A stretch of 64,000 nucleotides of DNA from Salinisphaera hydrothermalis C41B8 (GCF_000732535.1 NZ_APNK01000015.1:1-64000), one strand, 5' to 3'; shown: positions 15,781 to 27,175, counted from the first letter of the stretch. The notes: generated by a model not told the origin, from the letters alone. Numbers and translations: made by a program.

Positions 15781-18057
15781 TCAATCCATACGAATACAAG
15801 GGATGGTGTAAGTCGTGCCGGCGGCGGATTGCGCGATCGACAGCCCATGCACTTCGCTGGCGAAGCCTGGGCACGCCGTCTCGGTGTCGCGACAGAATTC
15901 CAGATACGCCGCGACGCTCCGATCGTCGGTACCGAATCGCTCGCCGGGCATGATCAACGGGATACCCGGCGGGTATGGCACCACCATCACCGCGGCCACC
16001 CGGCCGGCCAGCGCGTCGATCGGCACGTTGTCGACGTGGCCGCGTACCAGCGCATCGTAAGCATCGGCCGGCGTCATGACGGCCGTCGGAATCGTGGTAT
16101 AGATGTCCTGCATCAATCGCAGGGCATCGTGCTGCGCGATCAGATCGTGCATGCGCCGGCAGAGATCGCGCAGACCCAGCCCCGCGTAGACGGACGCATT
16201 CTCCGCGTACAACGCCGGGAACACGTCCTCGACCGCCGCGTTGGCATCGAACAGCGCCTTGAACTCGAAAAGCTCGGCGAGCAGGCTGCCCCACTTTCCG
16301 CGCGTGATGCCGATCGAGAACAATACAAGGAACGAGTACAACCCGGTCTTTTCCACAACCAGGCCGCGGGTCCAGAGAAAACGCGCCACCACCGCGGCCG
16401 GGATGCCCCAGTCCGCGAGGGCGCCATCCGATCCGATACCCGGGGTCAGAATCGTGACCTTGATCGGATCGAGCATCACGTGCCCGCTCGCCAATACCTC
16501 GAAACCGTGCCAGGACGCCTCGTGACGAACCAGCCATGCCTCGGGCGCAGGCGTCGTCGCCGGCTCGGCCGTTCCGCTGTCTTGCCGCGTACCGACGGCC
16601 GTCGGCGGCTGCCACAACCGGAACCACCAGTCGGGGGTTTCCAGCTCATCCGTTACCCGGGCAAAACGTTCCCGGAATGCCATGGCCTCGTCGAGCGTAT
16701 CTTCGACCAGCGCGCGTCCATTGGCGCCCCGCATCATGCGCGAGGCCACATCGAGCGAGGCGATGATGCCGTATTGCGGCGAGGTCGAGGTATGCATCAT
16801 GAACGCCTCGTTGAAGCGTTCGGCGTCGTGGGGCTGCGCGTCGCTTGCGCGGACATGCACCATCGAGGCCTGCGAAAAAGCCGCCAGCAGCTTGTGGGTG
16901 GATTGCGTCGTGAATGTGGCCGGCGCCCCAGGCTGCGCGGCCCCTTCGGCCATACCGAAACGCCCGGCATAAAACGGGTGGAAGCGCGCGTAGGCGAACC
17001 AGGCCTCGTCGAAATGCAGCACGTCCACACTGCCGGCGAGCGTGGCGCGCAAGGCGTCGACGTCGTAGCAGAGGCCGTCGTAGGTGGAATTGGTGATCAC
17101 CGCCAGCCGCGCGTGCCGGCAACCTTCCGGCACCAGCGGGTGTTCGGCCAGCCGCTGCGCGATGCGCTCGGCCGTGAGTTCGGCACGCGGGATCGGCCCG
17201 ATGATGCCGTAGGCGTTACGCGTGGTCGGCAAGTAGACCGGTATCGCGCCCGTCATCACGATCGCGTGCAGAATCGACTTGTGGCAGTTGCGATCGACCA
17301 GCACGACGTCGCTGCGGGCGACATTGGCATGCCAGACGATCTTGTTGGCCGTGGATGTGCCGTTGGTGACGAAATACGTCCGATCGGCACCGAAAGTCCG
17401 GGCCGCCTCGCGCTCGGCCTCGCCCACCACACCCGAATGTTCGAGCAGCGAGCCGAGTTCCGGCACCGAGACCGACAGATCCGAACGCAGCACGTTCTCG
17501 CCAAAATATTCGAAGAACGCCCGGCCCACCGGCGATTTGAGAAATGCCACGCCGCCGCTATGGCCGGGGGTGTGCCAGGAATACTTGTACTCCTCGCTGT
17601 AGCGTACGAGCTGAGCGAAGAACGGCGGCAGTAGCCGATCCAGATATTCACTGGCCGCCTCCGCCACATGCCCGGCAATGAACGTCGGCGTGTCTTCGAG
17701 CTTCCAGAAATAGCCGCGCACATGACGCAGCGCCTCGATGCTGATCGACTGCAACGCGACCTTGTCGGTACAAAGGAAAATCGGCACGTCAGTATTACGG
17801 GCCCGTATACGGGCAATCAGTGCCTCGAGGGGGCCGCTGGCGGCGGCGCCGTCGATATCGCCGTTGATGACCACCGCTGCTATTTCCGGGTGCGCCTGGA
17901 TCATGCCGGCGCCAGCAGCCGCGCTATCGGCAACCAGCACACCGTCGTGCCGCTGTTCCAGCTGCGTTTTCAGGGCATGGATCATCGCCGCGCCCGCGCT
18001 CCGCTCGGTCCACTCGGGATCGATCACCAGTACCGGAAACTGCTCTCGCCAACTCAT
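15781..18057 (-). CDS. second PLP-dependent basic amino acid (Orn/Lys/Arg) decarboxylase
   Basis: A 758-residue paralogue of the decarboxylase at 11781-14141, with the same wing domain, WHTPGHSGG, NGTSTANK, HFDEAWFAYARFHP and PLP lysine in STHKLLAAFSQAS (Lys389). Length and motifs fit the inducible AdiA/LdcA/CadA group. It ends 27 bp before the arcD FNR box but has its own upstream region with an FNR-like site (18252-18265), so it is probably transcribed separately and may read into the arc operon. Its likely product is a polyamine (agmatine, cadaverine or putrescine) with net proton consumption. The substrate is unresolved. Confidence 0.85.
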   Translation of the reverse strand: MSWREQFPVLVIDPEWTERSAGAAMIHALKTQLEQRHDGVLVADSAAAGAGMIQAHPEIAAVVINGDIDGAAASGPLEALIARIRARNTDVPIFLCTDKVALQSISIEALRHVRGYFWKLEDTPTFIAGHVAEAASEYLDRLLPPFFAQLVRYSEEYKYSWHTPGHSGGVAFLKSPVGRAFFEYFGENVLRSDLSVSVPELGSLLEHSGVVGEAEREAARTFGADRTYFVTNGTSTANKIVWHANVARSDVVLVDRNCHKSILHAIVMTGAIPVYLPTTRNAYGIIGPIPRAELTAERIAQRLAEHPLVPEGCRHARLAVITNSTYDGLCYDVDALRATLAGSVDVLHFDEAWFAYARFHPFYAGRFGMAEGAAQPGAPATFTTQSTHKLLAAFSQASMVHVRASDAQPHDAERFNEAFMMHTSTSPQYGIIASLDVASRMMRGANGRALVEDTLDEAMAFRERFARVTDELETPDWWFRLWQPPTAVGTRQDSGTAEPATTPAPEAWLVRHEASWHGFEVLASGHVMLDPIKVTILTPGIGSDGALADWGIPAAVVARFLWTRGLVVEKTGLYSFLVLFSIGITRGKWGSLLAELFEFKALFDANAAVEDVFPALYAENASVYAGLGLRDLCRRMHDLIAQHDALRLMQDIYTTIPTAVMTPADAYDALVRGHVDNVPIDALAGRVAAVMVVPYPPGIPLIMPGERFGTDDRSVAAYLEFCRDTETACPGFASEVHGLSIAQSAAGTTYTIPCIRMD

Positions 18058-18223
18058 CGCGTATCACCCGTATTCAGTGGAGCCATCGAATCACCAAGCC
18101 GCCGGGCGTCGGAAGACGACGGTATAGGCGAGCGTGGAGGCCATGCTGCACCTTGGGCGCACGCGGCATTCGAGGCGGCGCGAATGGCGCCCGACGATCT
18201 GCCCGGGGGTCGGTGTTTCGCGA

Positions 18224-18265
18224 AGTCTAGGCCCGGGCGTCTGAGGCGACGTTGACCTGAATCAA
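18224..18265 (-). promoter_or_regulatory. near-consensus FNR promoter of the second decarboxylase
   Basis: TTGACCTGAATCAA at 18252-18265 has one mismatch to the FNR consensus. A minus-strand -10-like TAGACT (18224-18229) is centred 32 bp from the box centre. The predicted transcript would have a leader of about 160 nt before the decarboxylase ATG at 18057. Confidence 0.6.
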
Positions 18266-18283
18266 GCGCATTCGACAGCGCGC

Positions 18284-19411
18284 TCAGGCCATCGTGGCGA
18301 TGGTCCGGCGAAAGCGCAGAAGCGATGCGGCGAACAGCACGCTGCCAATCGCCAGAATCGCGGCAAGCTGCGGCCAGACGGTGGCGAGCCCAGCGCCGCG
18401 ATAGAGCACGGCCTGGGCGAGTGCGACGAAATGCGTGGTCGGCGCGGCCAGCATGATATCGGCCACGGCCGTTGGCATGCTCTCGCGCGGGGTCATGCCG
18501 CCGGACAGGATATCGAGCGGCAACAACAACAGAATGAGCAGCAGACCGAACTGGGGCATGGAGCGTGCCACCGTGCCCAGGAATATGCCCATCGACGTGG
18601 TCGCGAACAGATGCAATGCCACCGCCGACAGGAACAGCAGCGTCGAACCGTGTACCGGCACCGCCAGCAGCCCCCGGATCACCACGAACAACGACACCGC
18701 CGTGGCGGCCAGCACCACGAGCGCCATCGACCACACCTTGCTGAGCATGATTTCCAGCGGCGTGACCGGCATGACCAGAAGATGCTCCACCGTACCGTGT
18801 TCGCGCTCGCGAATCAGCGCGGCGCCGGTCAACACGATCGAAAGCATGGTGATGTTGTTGATCAGCTCCATCACCGCGCCGAACCATTTCTCGCTGAGCT
18901 GCGGATTGAAACGAGCGCGCAGCACCAAGCCGACCGGCAGAACCGGCTCGTTCTGTCGACGGCGCACGAAATCCGTGACCTCGTCGTTGACGATGTTCTG
19001 GATATAGCCGGCGCCGGTAAACGCCTGACGAACCTGGGTTGCGTCGACGTTGAGCTGCATGGCCGGCACGCGCCCCGCCATCACGTCGCGTTGGAAATCC
19101 GGCGGGATGTCGAGTGCGAAGGTATCCCGGCCGGTGTCCAGACGTGTGTCCATCCGATCCGCTGCGATCAGGTCGGGCGGTCGGAAATAAGGCGGTTGAA
19201 ACGCATCCACGATCCGTTGGGAAAGCGGGGAGCCATCTTCGTCGACGATCGCGATGGCCGCATTGTGCAGGGTCTCGGGCATGGCGGTGGCGGCACTGTA
19301 AATCGCGAACGTAAAGGCATACAGAATGAGCACCAGCATGCCGCGGTCGCGCACCAGGCTGCGCAGTTCCTTGATGCCGAGATGCCATATGTTGGCCGCG
19401 CGCACGCTCAA
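18284..19411 (-). CDS. ABC-2 type exporter permease (YhhJ family)
   Basis: A 375-residue inner membrane protein. It has one N-terminal transmembrane helix (about 25-45), a large periplasmic domain (50-180) and five further helices (from IVLTGAALI to the C-terminus), the ABC-2/YhhJ layout. The start is a TTG overlapping the previous gene's TGA; a nearby GTG is also possible. It is the last gene of a four-gene unit: outer membrane factor, membrane fusion protein, ATPase-permease fusion, permease. It likely pairs with the permease half of the upstream RbbA-like protein. Substrate unknown. Confidence 0.88.
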   Translation of the reverse strand: MSVRAANIWHLGIKELRSLVRDRGMLVLILYAFTFAIYSAATAMPETLHNAAIAIVDEDGSPLSQRIVDAFQPPYFRPPDLIAADRMDTRLDTGRDTFALDIPPDFQRDVMAGRVPAMQLNVDATQVRQAFTGAGYIQNIVNDEVTDFVRRRQNEPVLPVGLVLRARFNPQLSEKWFGAVMELINNITMLSIVLTGAALIREREHGTVEHLLVMPVTPLEIMLSKVWSMALVVLAATAVSLFVVIRGLLAVPVHGSTLLFLSAVALHLFATTSMGIFLGTVARSMPQFGLLLILLLLPLDILSGGMTPRESMPTAVADIMLAAPTTHFVALAQAVLYRGAGLATVWPQLAAILAIGSVLFAASLLRFRRTIATMA

Positions 19412-22188
19412 CGCTCTTGCTTGTGCAACAACATGGCGGTCAGCCCAAGCAGAATCGGCACGCTGACGATCATCGGCCAGAACGAACCGTACAGATCGGC
19501 GAAGCCCAGCGCCTTCGAGAACGTGCCACGAGAGATAGTGATGAAATGCGTGGTCGGATAGAGTTGACCGATGACACGGCCCGCCCCTTCGAGCGAGGCC
19601 ACCGGGTTGATCATTCCCGAAAAACTGACTGCCGGCAGTAGTGTCAGCACGGCGGTGCCGAAAATCGCCGCGATCTGGCTGCGCATGAACGTAGAGATCA
19701 GCAGCCCGAGCGCGGTCGCGCAGATGACATAGATCAGCGCCGCCAGCGTGATCGCGGCCAGGCTGCCCTTGAACGGCACCGCAAACAGCGTCACCGCCAG
19801 CCCCATGAGCAGCGCGAAATTGATCATTGCGAGTACGACATACGGCAGCTGCTTGCCGAGCAGGAATTCGAGCCGCGTGGTCGGGGTGACATAGAAATTC
19901 GTGATCGAGCCGAGTTCCTTCTCGCGCACGACGCTAAGCGCAGCCAGCATGGCGGGGATCAACATCAGCAGCAGCGGAATCACCCCCGGCACCATGGCCG
20001 TAAGACTCTCGATATCCGGGTTGTAGCGATAGCGCGTCTCGATATTCACGCGCCCCGCGGCCTCCGCGCCGCGGCCCGCCTCACGGGCCTGTCGTGCCAG
20101 CCAGTGCTGGTGCATGCCCTGGACGTAGCCGCGAATGGTTTCGGCCCGACTCGGCATGGCGCCGTCGATCCATGCCCCGATATTCACAGCGCGCCCGCGG
20201 GCAATATCGCGGGCGAAGTTCGGCGGGATCTCGATCGCCAGACTCAACTGGCCGTTACGCATGCGCCGATCGAGATCGGCATAGTCGGTGATCGGCGCTT
20301 TCTCGGTGAAATAACGCGATCCGGCGATGCTGTCGGTGTAGTCGTGGCTGAGGGGGGACTGGTCGTGATCGAGTACGGCAAAGCTCAGATTCTCGACGTC
20401 CATATTGATGCCGTAGCCGATCACCAGCATGAGGATCACGCTGCCCACCAGCGCCAGGGTCAGCCGGATCGGGTCGCGTCGCAGCTCCAGCGCTTCCCGG
20501 CGCGCATAACTGAGCGTCCGGCGCAGATCGAACACGCGTCGAACGCCCGCCGTACCCGCGACGGATGCAGCGGACGGCACGGCTGCGGTCACCGCTTCAG
20601 CGGGCTCGGCTGACGCGGCGGGGGCGGCCGCCTCTTGCAGGTACCCGATGAAAGCATCCTCGAGTGTGTCGGCGGCGCGCTTACGGGCCAGCTCGGCCGG
20701 CGGGTCGGTCGCCAACACCCGCCCGGCATGCATGAGGGCGATCCGATCACAGCGTTCGGCTTCGTTCATGAAATGGGTGGAGATGAAGATCGTCACGCCG
20801 TCATGTCGCGACAGATCGGCCAGAATCCGCCAGAACGCGTCCCGGGCCACTGGATCGACGCCCGAGGTCGGCTCGTCGAGGATCAGTATTTCCGGCTGGT
20901 GGATCATGGCCACCGCGAGCGATAAGCGCTGGCGATGGCCCAGTGGTAACGCCGTCGGCAGCGCATTGACGACCTGCGCCAGATCGAAGCGGTCGAGCAT
21001 GGCCGCCACGCGGGCGGCGCGGTCCGCGGCCGGAATGCCGAACAACCGGGCATGCAGCACCAGATTCTGGCGTACCGTCAGCTCGGTATAGAGCGAGAAC
21101 GCCTGCGACATGTAGCCGACGCGCCGGCGCGTCGCCATATCACCGGCATCCACCGGGCGGCCGAATAACCAGGCCTGACCTTCGCTCGGTGGCAACAGCC
21201 CCGTGAGCATTTTCATGGTCGTGGTCTTGCCGCAACCGTTGGATCCGATAAAGCCGAAGATCTCGCCGCGGCCGATGGAAAAACTCACATGGTCGACGGC
21301 CATGAAATCGCCGAAGCGCATGGTCAGCCCACGCGCCTCGATCGCGATCGGCTGCGTTCCGGCCGACAACGGCGCGATCTGGACGGCGTGGTGCTCACGC
21401 CGGCGCTCTTCGGGCAGCAGCGCAATGAAGGCGGTCTCCAGATCGTCGCAGCCGGTCCGTTCGAGCAGCCCGGCCGGCGTATTGCAGGCCAGAATACGGC
21501 CGGCATCCATCGCCACCAGCCAATCGAAGCGACCCGCCTCCTCCATGTAGGCCGTGGCGACCACCACGCTCATGCCCGGACGCTCGGCGCGGATACGGTC
21601 GATCAGATCCCAGAACTGGCGGCGCGACAATGGATCGACGCCGGTCGTGGGCTCGTCGAGCACGAGCAGATCCGGATCGTGGATCAAGGCACAACACAGC
21701 CCGAGTTTCTGCTTCATCCCACCGGAGAGCTTGGCAGCCGGCCGATCAATGAAATCGGCGAGCCCGGTGCTGGCGGTGAGATGCGCGATGCGCGCACGTC
21801 GCTCGGCGGCGTCCTGGCCGAACAACCGGCCGAAGAAATCGATGTTTTCGAATACCGACAGCGTCGGATAGAGATTCCGCCCCAGCCCCTGCGGCATGTA
21901 GGCAATGCGGGGGCAACTGCGCTGACGATGCCGGGCATCCGCCATGTCTCCGCCGAGCACTTCAACCTGGCCACTCTGAACCGCTCGCGCCCCGGCCACG
22001 AGCGATAACAGGCTCGACTTGCCCACGCCGTCCGGCCCGATCAGCCCGATCATACGGTCCGATGGCAAACTGAGATCGATATCGATCAGCGCCGGGCGAT
22101 GCCGATAACTCAGACCAACCCCGCTCAGGCGAGCCACCGGCACGACGCCGCCCGCCCCATCGCGCATGGGCGTTCCCGTCTCAGCCAC
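19408..22188 (-). CDS. ABC transporter with two ATPase domains fused to an ABC-2 permease (RbbA/YhiH-like)
   Basis: A 926-residue fusion. The first ATPase domain (about 20-240) has [12 protein letters not shown] and [10 protein letters not shown] with [12 protein letters not shown]. The second (about 285-510) has [13 protein letters not shown], a variant [12 protein letters not shown] signature and [12 protein letters not shown]. The permease (560-926) has one early helix, a periplasmic loop and about five C-terminal helices. E. coli RbbA/YhiH has this architecture. The start at 22188 is a GTG overlapping the upstream stop; an ATG at 22167 is an alternative. The partners are a HlyD-like adaptor and an outer membrane factor, indicating a complete exporter across both membranes. 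Confidence 0.9.
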   Translation of the reverse strand: MAETGTPMRDGAGGVVPVARLSGVGLSYRHRPALIDIDLSLPSDRMIGLIGPDGVGKSSLLSLVAGARAVQSGQVEVLGGDMADARHRQRSCPRIAYMPQGLGRNLYPTLSVFENIDFFGRLFGQDAAERRARIAHLTASTGLADFIDRPAAKLSGGMKQKLGLCCALIHDPDLLVLDEPTTGVDPLSRRQFWDLIDRIRAERPGMSVVVATAYMEEAGRFDWLVAMDAGRILACNTPAGLLERTGCDDLETAFIALLPEERRREHHAVQIAPLSAGTQPIAIEARGLTMRFGDFMAVDHVSFSIGRGEIFGFIGSNGCGKTTTMKMLTGLLPPSEGQAWLFGRPVDAGDMATRRRVGYMSQAFSLYTELTVRQNLVLHARLFGIPAADRAARVAAMLDRFDLAQVVNALPTALPLGHRQRLSLAVAMIHQPEILILDEPTSGVDPVARDAFWRILADLSRHDGVTIFISTHFMNEAERCDRIALMHAGRVLATDPPAELARKRAADTLEDAFIGYLQEAAAPAASAEPAEAVTAAVPSAASVAGTAGVRRVFDLRRTLSYARREALELRRDPIRLTLALVGSVILMLVIGYGINMDVENLSFAVLDHDQSPLSHDYTDSIAGSRYFTEKAPITDYADLDRRMRNGQLSLAIEIPPNFARDIARGRAVNIGAWIDGAMPSRAETIRGYVQGMHQHWLARQAREAGRGAEAAGRVNIETRYRYNPDIESLTAMVPGVIPLLLMLIPAMLAALSVVREKELGSITNFYVTPTTRLEFLLGKQLPYVVLAMINFALLMGLAVTLFAVPFKGSLAAITLAALIYVICATALGLLISTFMRSQIAAIFGTAVLTLLPAVSFSGMINPVASLEGAGRVIGQLYPTTHFITISRGTFSKALGFADLYGSFWPMIVSVPILLGLTAMLLHKQER

Positions 22189-23263
22189 GGGGCAATTTGA
22201 CCTGCAGATCGGCCGGCCATGGCGTCGCGGGATTCAGACGCACGTAAACCATGCCCGGCAAGCCGGTCTTGACCTGCTTGAGATGTTGCTGCAACAGCGC
22301 TGGCGCGATCCGCGCCTTGACCCGGAAAGTGAGCTTCTGGCGCTCCTCCGCGGTTTCGACCGTCTTGGGCGTGAACTGCGCCACATCGGCGACATACGAG
22401 ATCGTGGCGGGAATCACATAGCCCGGTGCCGCATCGAGCACGATACGGGCCTCGGCCCCCAGGGCCACGCGCCCGGCCTTGGCCGTTGGCAGGAAGAACG
22501 TCATGTAGACATCGCTCAGATCCACCATGCTGAGCACGCTGGCGCCCGCGGCCAGCACTTCGCCGGGCTGGGCCACGCGATACTGGATGCGCCCGGCACG
22601 CGGCGCGTGCAGCACGCTGTCCGCCAGCTCGGCCTTGAGCTCCTGCGTCGCGGCCACGGCCGCCTGGATCGACGCCTCGGCCTGGCCCACCGATGCCTGA
22701 GCGGCCTCGATCGCCGCGCGGCTGGCCTGGACCTGCGCACGCGCGGCGGCGAGCGTAGCGCGTGCCTGCTGGTAGGCCGACTCGCTGTCATCGAGTTCCT
22801 GCTGTGAACCGGCCCGCTCGGCCAGCAGCGCCCGGGCGCGGCGGAAGCGCTTGCCGGCGACGTCGGCTTCGGCCTTGCGCTGCGCCACCACGGCTTCGGC
22901 GTTGGCATACTCGGCCCGCCGCAGCGCCACGTCGGACACTGCCGAGGTGCGGGCGCTGCGCGCCTGTAGTACCCGTGCCTTCGCCTGCGCCAACTGGGCA
23001 TCGAGCGTCGCGGTATCCATATGGGCCACAACCTGGCCGGAGGCGACAAAATCGCCCTCGTCCACCGCGATGTCGTGAATGCGGCCGGCATATTTGGTGG
23101 CGAGCTCGATATCCACCGCTTCGATACGGCCGTTGCTGGCGGCGAAATCCGGCCCCGGCCCGTCCGGCTGCCAGCGCAGCCACGCCCATACGCCGATCGC
23201 GACGATCACCGCCGCCACCGCGCCCCAGAACAGCCCCGTCTTCATTTTCGGGCTTACGGTCAT
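22181..23263 (-). CDS. periplasmic membrane fusion protein (HlyD family, YhiI-like)
   Basis: A 360-residue adaptor. It has an N-terminal membrane anchor (residues 9-27), a split lipoyl/barrel-sandwich domain (near [19 protein letters not shown]) and a long Ala-rich coiled-coil hairpin (about 80-215). ATG 23263 is chosen because it overlaps the upstream gene by ATGA and gives the typical short cytoplasmic tail; a longer frame to 23515 is antisense-like and not family-like. It connects the inner membrane ABC subunits to the outer membrane channel encoded just upstream. Confidence 0.9.
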   Translation of the reverse strand: MTVSPKMKTGLFWGAVAAVIVAIGVWAWLRWQPDGPGPDFAASNGRIEAVDIELATKYAGRIHDIAVDEGDFVASGQVVAHMDTATLDAQLAQAKARVLQARSARTSAVSDVALRRAEYANAEAVVAQRKAEADVAGKRFRRARALLAERAGSQQELDDSESAYQQARATLAAARAQVQASRAAIEAAQASVGQAEASIQAAVAATQELKAELADSVLHAPRAGRIQYRVAQPGEVLAAGASVLSMVDLSDVYMTFFLPTAKAGRVALGAEARIVLDAAPGYVIPATISYVADVAQFTPKTVETAEERQKLTFRVKARIAPALLQQHLKQVKTGLPGMVYVRLNPATPWPADLQVKLPRG

Positions 23264-24702
23264 GTACTCGCTCCCGTTGGCAACCGGCGCTCGACCCGGC
23301 CCCCGCCGAGCGCGCGATACAGATCGACCGCGTTGGTCAGCTCGGCTCGACGCATCTGCACCAGCCGCTGCTGTTCGGTGAACAACGCGCGTTGGGCATC
23401 GAGGACTTCGATGAAGGCCACGGAGCCGTTGTCGTATTGATGGCGGGCAAGGCGCACGCGGGCGCGCTCCGCCGCCACGGTGTATCGCAAAGCCTCGACC
23501 TGTAGCCGCAGCCACTTGCGCGCGGTGAGCCCGTCGCGCACCTCACGAAACGCCTGCTGCACGTCCGATTCGTACTGGGCCACCGCCGTATGTCGCCGCG
23601 CCCAGGCGAGATCGAGATTGGCGCGACGCTCGCCGTAATCGAATAGCGGCACCGTAAGACGCGGCACGAACAACCAGCTGCTGGTCCCAGCTGCGAACAA
23701 GTCGTTGAGCTGCGCGCTCGCCGTGCCATAGCTCGCGGTGAGCGTGATCTGCGGCAGAAAAGCGGCACGAGCAGCGCCGATGTTGGCGTTCGCACCGCGC
23801 AATCGCGCCTCGTCGGCCCGCAGATCAGGGCGATTGAGCAACAGGTCGGACGGTAAGCCGGGCCCGAGCGTCGTTACGACGCCCTGGCCCGCCAAAGAAC
23901 GCGGCGGCGGCAGCGCGCCGGGCCACTCGCCCACGAGTTGCTGCATCAGATGTCGATTCCTGTCGCTGTCCTGATGCAATGCCGCAAGATCCGCTCGCGT
24001 GCTGCCGGTCAGCGTCTGCATCTGGCGCAGCGCCAGTTCGGACGTCGCCCCCAACTCATAGCGCCGCCGCGCGATACGCAGCGACTCCTCGCGATTGCGC
24101 AGCGTCTGGGTTGCCAGCGCGATCCGCTCGTCCAACTCGCGCTGCAACAGATACGTATCGGCCACCTGGGCAATCAGGCTGATCTCAAACGAGCGACGCG
24201 CTTCGTCGGTGGCCAGGTATTCAGCCAATGCCGCTCGCCGGAGGTTCGCCACCCGGCCCCAGAAATCGAGTTCGTATGACGGTACGAGAATCGCCAGCTG
24301 GTGCTGCTTGATATCGTCGCCGCCGATCAACGGCGTATTACCCGGCACATCGCCACGGATCACGGTCCCGCTGGCGTCGATCCGGGGCAGCTCGGAGGCA
24401 CGCTGGATTCGATACTGAGCGCGGACTTCATCGACCCGGCTCACGGCCACTTGAAGATCGCGGTTATGCGCCAGCGCGGCTTCGATCAGCCGCTGCAGAC
24501 GCGGATCTCGGAAGAAATCCCGCCAGCCGACCCGAGCGGCGTCGAGCGCCGGCTCCGGCGCATTCGCGGCACCGGCATCATAGCGTGGCGGTATGGGCGG
24601 GACCGGCATGCGCTCGGCCGGCGCCAGCGAGCAGCCAGCCACCGTGAGGGCACCGATTATCAGCGCCACACGACGCCAGTAGAACAGCGACAACTCGTCC
24701 AC
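23260..24702 (-). CDS. outer membrane efflux lipoprotein (TolC/NodT family)
   Basis: A 480-residue outer membrane factor with a lipoprotein signal, RRVALIIGALTVAGC, with lipobox cysteine near residue 24. Two repeats of long amphipathic helices fit the TolC-like trimeric channel-tunnel fold, with the NodT-type stretch LLNRPDLRADEARLRGANAN. The start at 24702 is a GTG. It is the first gene of the exporter operon, with a perfect FNR box centred 61 bp upstream. A dedicated outer membrane factor in the same operon implies a specialised export task under oxygen limitation. Confidence 0.9.
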   Translation of the reverse strand: MDELSLFYWRRVALIIGALTVAGCSLAPAERMPVPPIPPRYDAGAANAPEPALDAARVGWRDFFRDPRLQRLIEAALAHNRDLQVAVSRVDEVRAQYRIQRASELPRIDASGTVIRGDVPGNTPLIGGDDIKQHQLAILVPSYELDFWGRVANLRRAALAEYLATDEARRSFEISLIAQVADTYLLQRELDERIALATQTLRNREESLRIARRRYELGATSELALRQMQTLTGSTRADLAALHQDSDRNRHLMQQLVGEWPGALPPPRSLAGQGVVTTLGPGLPSDLLLNRPDLRADEARLRGANANIGAARAAFLPQITLTASYGTASAQLNDLFAAGTSSWLFVPRLTVPLFDYGERRANLDLAWARRHTAVAQYESDVQQAFREVRDGLTARKWLRLQVEALRYTVAAERARVRLARHQYDNGSVAFIEVLDAQRALFTEQQRLVQMRRAELTNAVDLYRALGGGRVERRLPTGAST

Positions 24703-24755
24703 CGATCCGTTCCGAATTCGATGCCGTATGGTTGCGGATCGACGCCGGGAACGAC

Positions 24756-24769
24756 TTGATCCGCATCAA
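24756..24769 (-). promoter_or_regulatory. perfect FNR box TTGATCCGCATCAA upstream of the exporter operon
   Basis: Exact match to TTGAT-N4-ATCAA, located between the ftsH stop (24836) and the exporter operon start (24702). A weak -10-like AACCAT lies at 24728-24733, at class II spacing. Confidence 0.85.
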
Positions 24770-24835
24770 CCCGCCGATGTGCCCGAACCGTTCTGTGCCG
24801 GCCTTGCCCGCGATCTGTCGGCGCCGCGCACCGCT

Positions 24836-26695
24836 TTATTTCGCGGCCCCGGCACGTAGTGGCGTCACCGATTGTCCGCCGCCAACCAGATCGGCCGCGA
24901 GCCGATCCAGATCGGCGGCGTCCAGCGTTTCGTGCTCGAGCAATTCCCTCGCGCCAGCTTCCAACACGTCGCGATTACGCTCCAGCGCGGCATAAACGCG
25001 CTCGAATACGTCGTGAATGATGGTGCGCACGGCGCCGTCGATCGCGTCGGCCGTGTGCTCGCTAAAAGACCGCTCGCCTGGCCCGCCATAGCCGCCCGGA
25101 CCCAGCAGGCTGGCCGGCTCGTTGTCGTAGGTGACATAACCGAGCTGCTCGTCCATGCCGTAGCGTGTGACCATGCTGCGCGCGAGATCGGTGGCCTTGG
25201 ACAGATCGTCGGCGGCACCGGTCGACAGGTGGCGGTAAACCAGTTTTTCGGCCGCCCGCCCGCCGAGCAACACCGCGATCTTGTTCTCGAGCTCTTCCCG
25301 CGTCATCAGGAAACGATCCTCGGTCGGTCGCTGCAACGTATAGCCCAGCGCCCCGATGCCGCGCGGAATGATCGAGACCTTGTGCACCGGGTCCACGCCG
25401 GGCAGCAGCCGTGTCATCAGCGCATGGCCCATTTCGTGGTGCGCCACGATCTCGCGCTCGCGCGGGTTGAGAATACGGTTCTTCTTTTCCAGCCCGGCCA
25501 CGATGCGTTCGATCGCGTTGTTGAAATCGATCATCGTGACGGCGTCGGCGCGACGCCGGGTGGCGAGCAGCGCCGCTTCGTTGACCAGATTGGCAAGGTC
25601 GGCACCGGTAAAGCCGGTGGTGAGCGCCGCGATCTGTTCCAGCGCCACATCCTCGGCCAGGCGAATCTTCTTCACGTGCACGCGCAGGATCTGGATGCGC
25701 CCGGCCTTGTCCGGCCGATCCACCAGCACCTGGCGATCGAATCGGCCCGCGCGCAGCAACGCCGGGTCGAGAATCTCGGGCCGGTTGGTCGCCGCCAGCA
25801 GCACGAGTCCGCCGCTCGGGTCGAAGCCGTCGAGCTCGACCAGCAGCTGGTTGAGCGTCTGTTCGCGTTCGTCATTGCCGCCGGTCTGGTGGAACACGCC
25901 GCGTGCGCGCCCCAGCGCATCCAACTCGTCGATGAAGATAATGGCCGGCGCCTTGGCCCGCGCCTGCTGGAACAGGTCCCGTACCCGGGCCGCCCCGACG
26001 CCCACGAACATCTCGACGAACTCGGAGCCGCTGATGGAAAAGAACGGCACCTCCGCCTCACCGGCCACCGCACGCGCCAGCAGCGTCTTGCCCGTGCCCG
26101 GCGGGCCGACCAGCAGCACGCCCTTGGGGATATGGGCACCGAGCGTGCTGTAGCGCTTCGGGTCCTTGAGAAATTCGATCAGTTCGACCAGTTCTTCCTT
26201 GGCTTCGTCGACGCCGGCCACATCATCGAAACCGACCTTGGTATCGGTTTCGACATAGATCTTGGCGCGGCTCTTGCCAACCTGCATGAACCCGCCAGCA
26301 CCGGAGCTGCCGCCGGCCATCCGACGCATCAGGAAGATCCACACGCCCAGAAACAGGCCCATGGGCAGGACCCACGACAATAGCGTCCCGATCCAGGTCG
26401 TATCGGGCGCGCCGCGATACGTCACGCCTGCCTTGTCGAGCTCGGTCCGCAGGTCTTCGGGCACCCGTAGGGTCGTGAAATGGGTCTTGCCGTCGCGCGG
26501 CTGCTTGAAATCGCCACGTATCGACTGCGTTCCGATCGTTACATCCTTGATGTTGCCCTGGTTCAATTCCTTCTGGAACGCGCTGTACGGCAAGCTCACC
26601 GACTCCGTATTGCTGTGGGTGAGCTGCATCATGGCAATCAGCACCAACACCGGGATGAGCACTGACCAGATGTATGGATAGATATTTTTATTCAT
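24836..26695 (-). CDS. ftsH: ATP-dependent zinc metalloprotease FtsH (stress-island paralogue)
   Basis: A 619-residue inner membrane AAA+ protease. It has two transmembrane helices (about 8-25 and 103-123) flanking a periplasmic domain, Walker A GPPGTGKT (197-204), Walker B IIFIDELD, and the zinc site HEMGH (420-424). It degrades membrane and unstable cytosolic proteins. It lies 75 bp downstream of an Hsp20 gene and shares its FNR box, unlike the usual housekeeping ftsH next to rlmE/folP, so it is probably a second, condition-specific copy. This is inferred from context because the rest of the genome is not visible. Confidence 0.93.
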   Translation of the reverse strand: MNKNIYPYIWSVLIPVLVLIAMMQLTHSNTESVSLPYSAFQKELNQGNIKDVTIGTQSIRGDFKQPRDGKTHFTTLRVPEDLRTELDKAGVTYRGAPDTTWIGTLLSWVLPMGLFLGVWIFLMRRMAGGSSGAGGFMQVGKSRAKIYVETDTKVGFDDVAGVDEAKEELVELIEFLKDPKRYSTLGAHIPKGVLLVGPPGTGKTLLARAVAGEAEVPFFSISGSEFVEMFVGVGAARVRDLFQQARAKAPAIIFIDELDALGRARGVFHQTGGNDEREQTLNQLLVELDGFDPSGGLVLLAATNRPEILDPALLRAGRFDRQVLVDRPDKAGRIQILRVHVKKIRLAEDVALEQIAALTTGFTGADLANLVNEAALLATRRRADAVTMIDFNNAIERIVAGLEKKNRILNPREREIVAHHEMGHALMTRLLPGVDPVHKVSIIPRGIGALGYTLQRPTEDRFLMTREELENKIAVLLGGRAAEKLVYRHLSTGAADDLSKATDLARSMVTRYGMDEQLGYVTYDNEPASLLGPGGYGGPGERSFSEHTADAIDGAVRTIIHDVFERVYAALERNRDVLEAGARELLEHETLDAADLDRLAADLVGGGQSVTPLRAGAAK

Positions 26696-26770
26696 CGATT
26701 TAGGTTGGCCGAATCAAACCGGTTGACGGCGCGTTCTGCCACCGCGCCGCCGCCAATACGGGATGCCCGC

Positions 26771-27175
26771 TCATTCGGGTAACTCGCGTAATGCATCGGG
26801 TACCGGCGCGTAGAGCCGGGCGAAGCGGACTTCGACCGCGCCTTGCTCCGGCGCGACATCGAACCGGCGGCTGTCGGCGTCGAACGGCAAGCTAATGCTG
26901 CGAGCGAAATGACGCTGGCCGCAGGCGCCCGGATGCGGGCGCTGCGGGTCGTGCCAAACGCGTGGCCGCTCCCCGGAAAGCAAAAGCATGCCGTCCTCTA
27001 CCGCGACCTTAATGGCACCCGCCGCCACGCCGGGCAATTCGGCACGGATCACATAGTGATCGGCAAATTCGCGAACATCGACGACGAGCATCCAGTCGTC
27101 CCGATCATCGGTGGCGACACGATGCCCGGCGCTCGTTTGCGCATCGCGATCGGGTTTATCCGTTGTTTGTCCCAT
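26771..27175 (-). CDS. small heat shock protein (Hsp20/alpha-crystallin family)
   Basis: A 134-residue chaperone-like protein. The alpha-crystallin domain spans about residues 28-125 (DWMLVVDVREFADHYVIRAELPGV, EDGMLLLSGER, FARSISLPFDADSRRFDV). The canonical C-terminal I-x-I/V anchor is not evident. ATG 27175 is preceded by GGAGG at good spacing; the frame extends to 27265 but would run into the FNR box. It is predicted to hold unfolded proteins in an ATP-independent way, which suits an energy-starved cell, and it is co-transcribed with ftsH. Confidence 0.85.
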   Translation of the reverse strand: MGQTTDKPDRDAQTSAGHRVATDDRDDWMLVVDVREFADHYVIRAELPGVAAGAIKVAVEDGMLLLSGERPRVWHDPQRPHPGACGQRHFARSISLPFDADSRRFDVAPEQGAVEVRFARLYAPVPDALRELPE

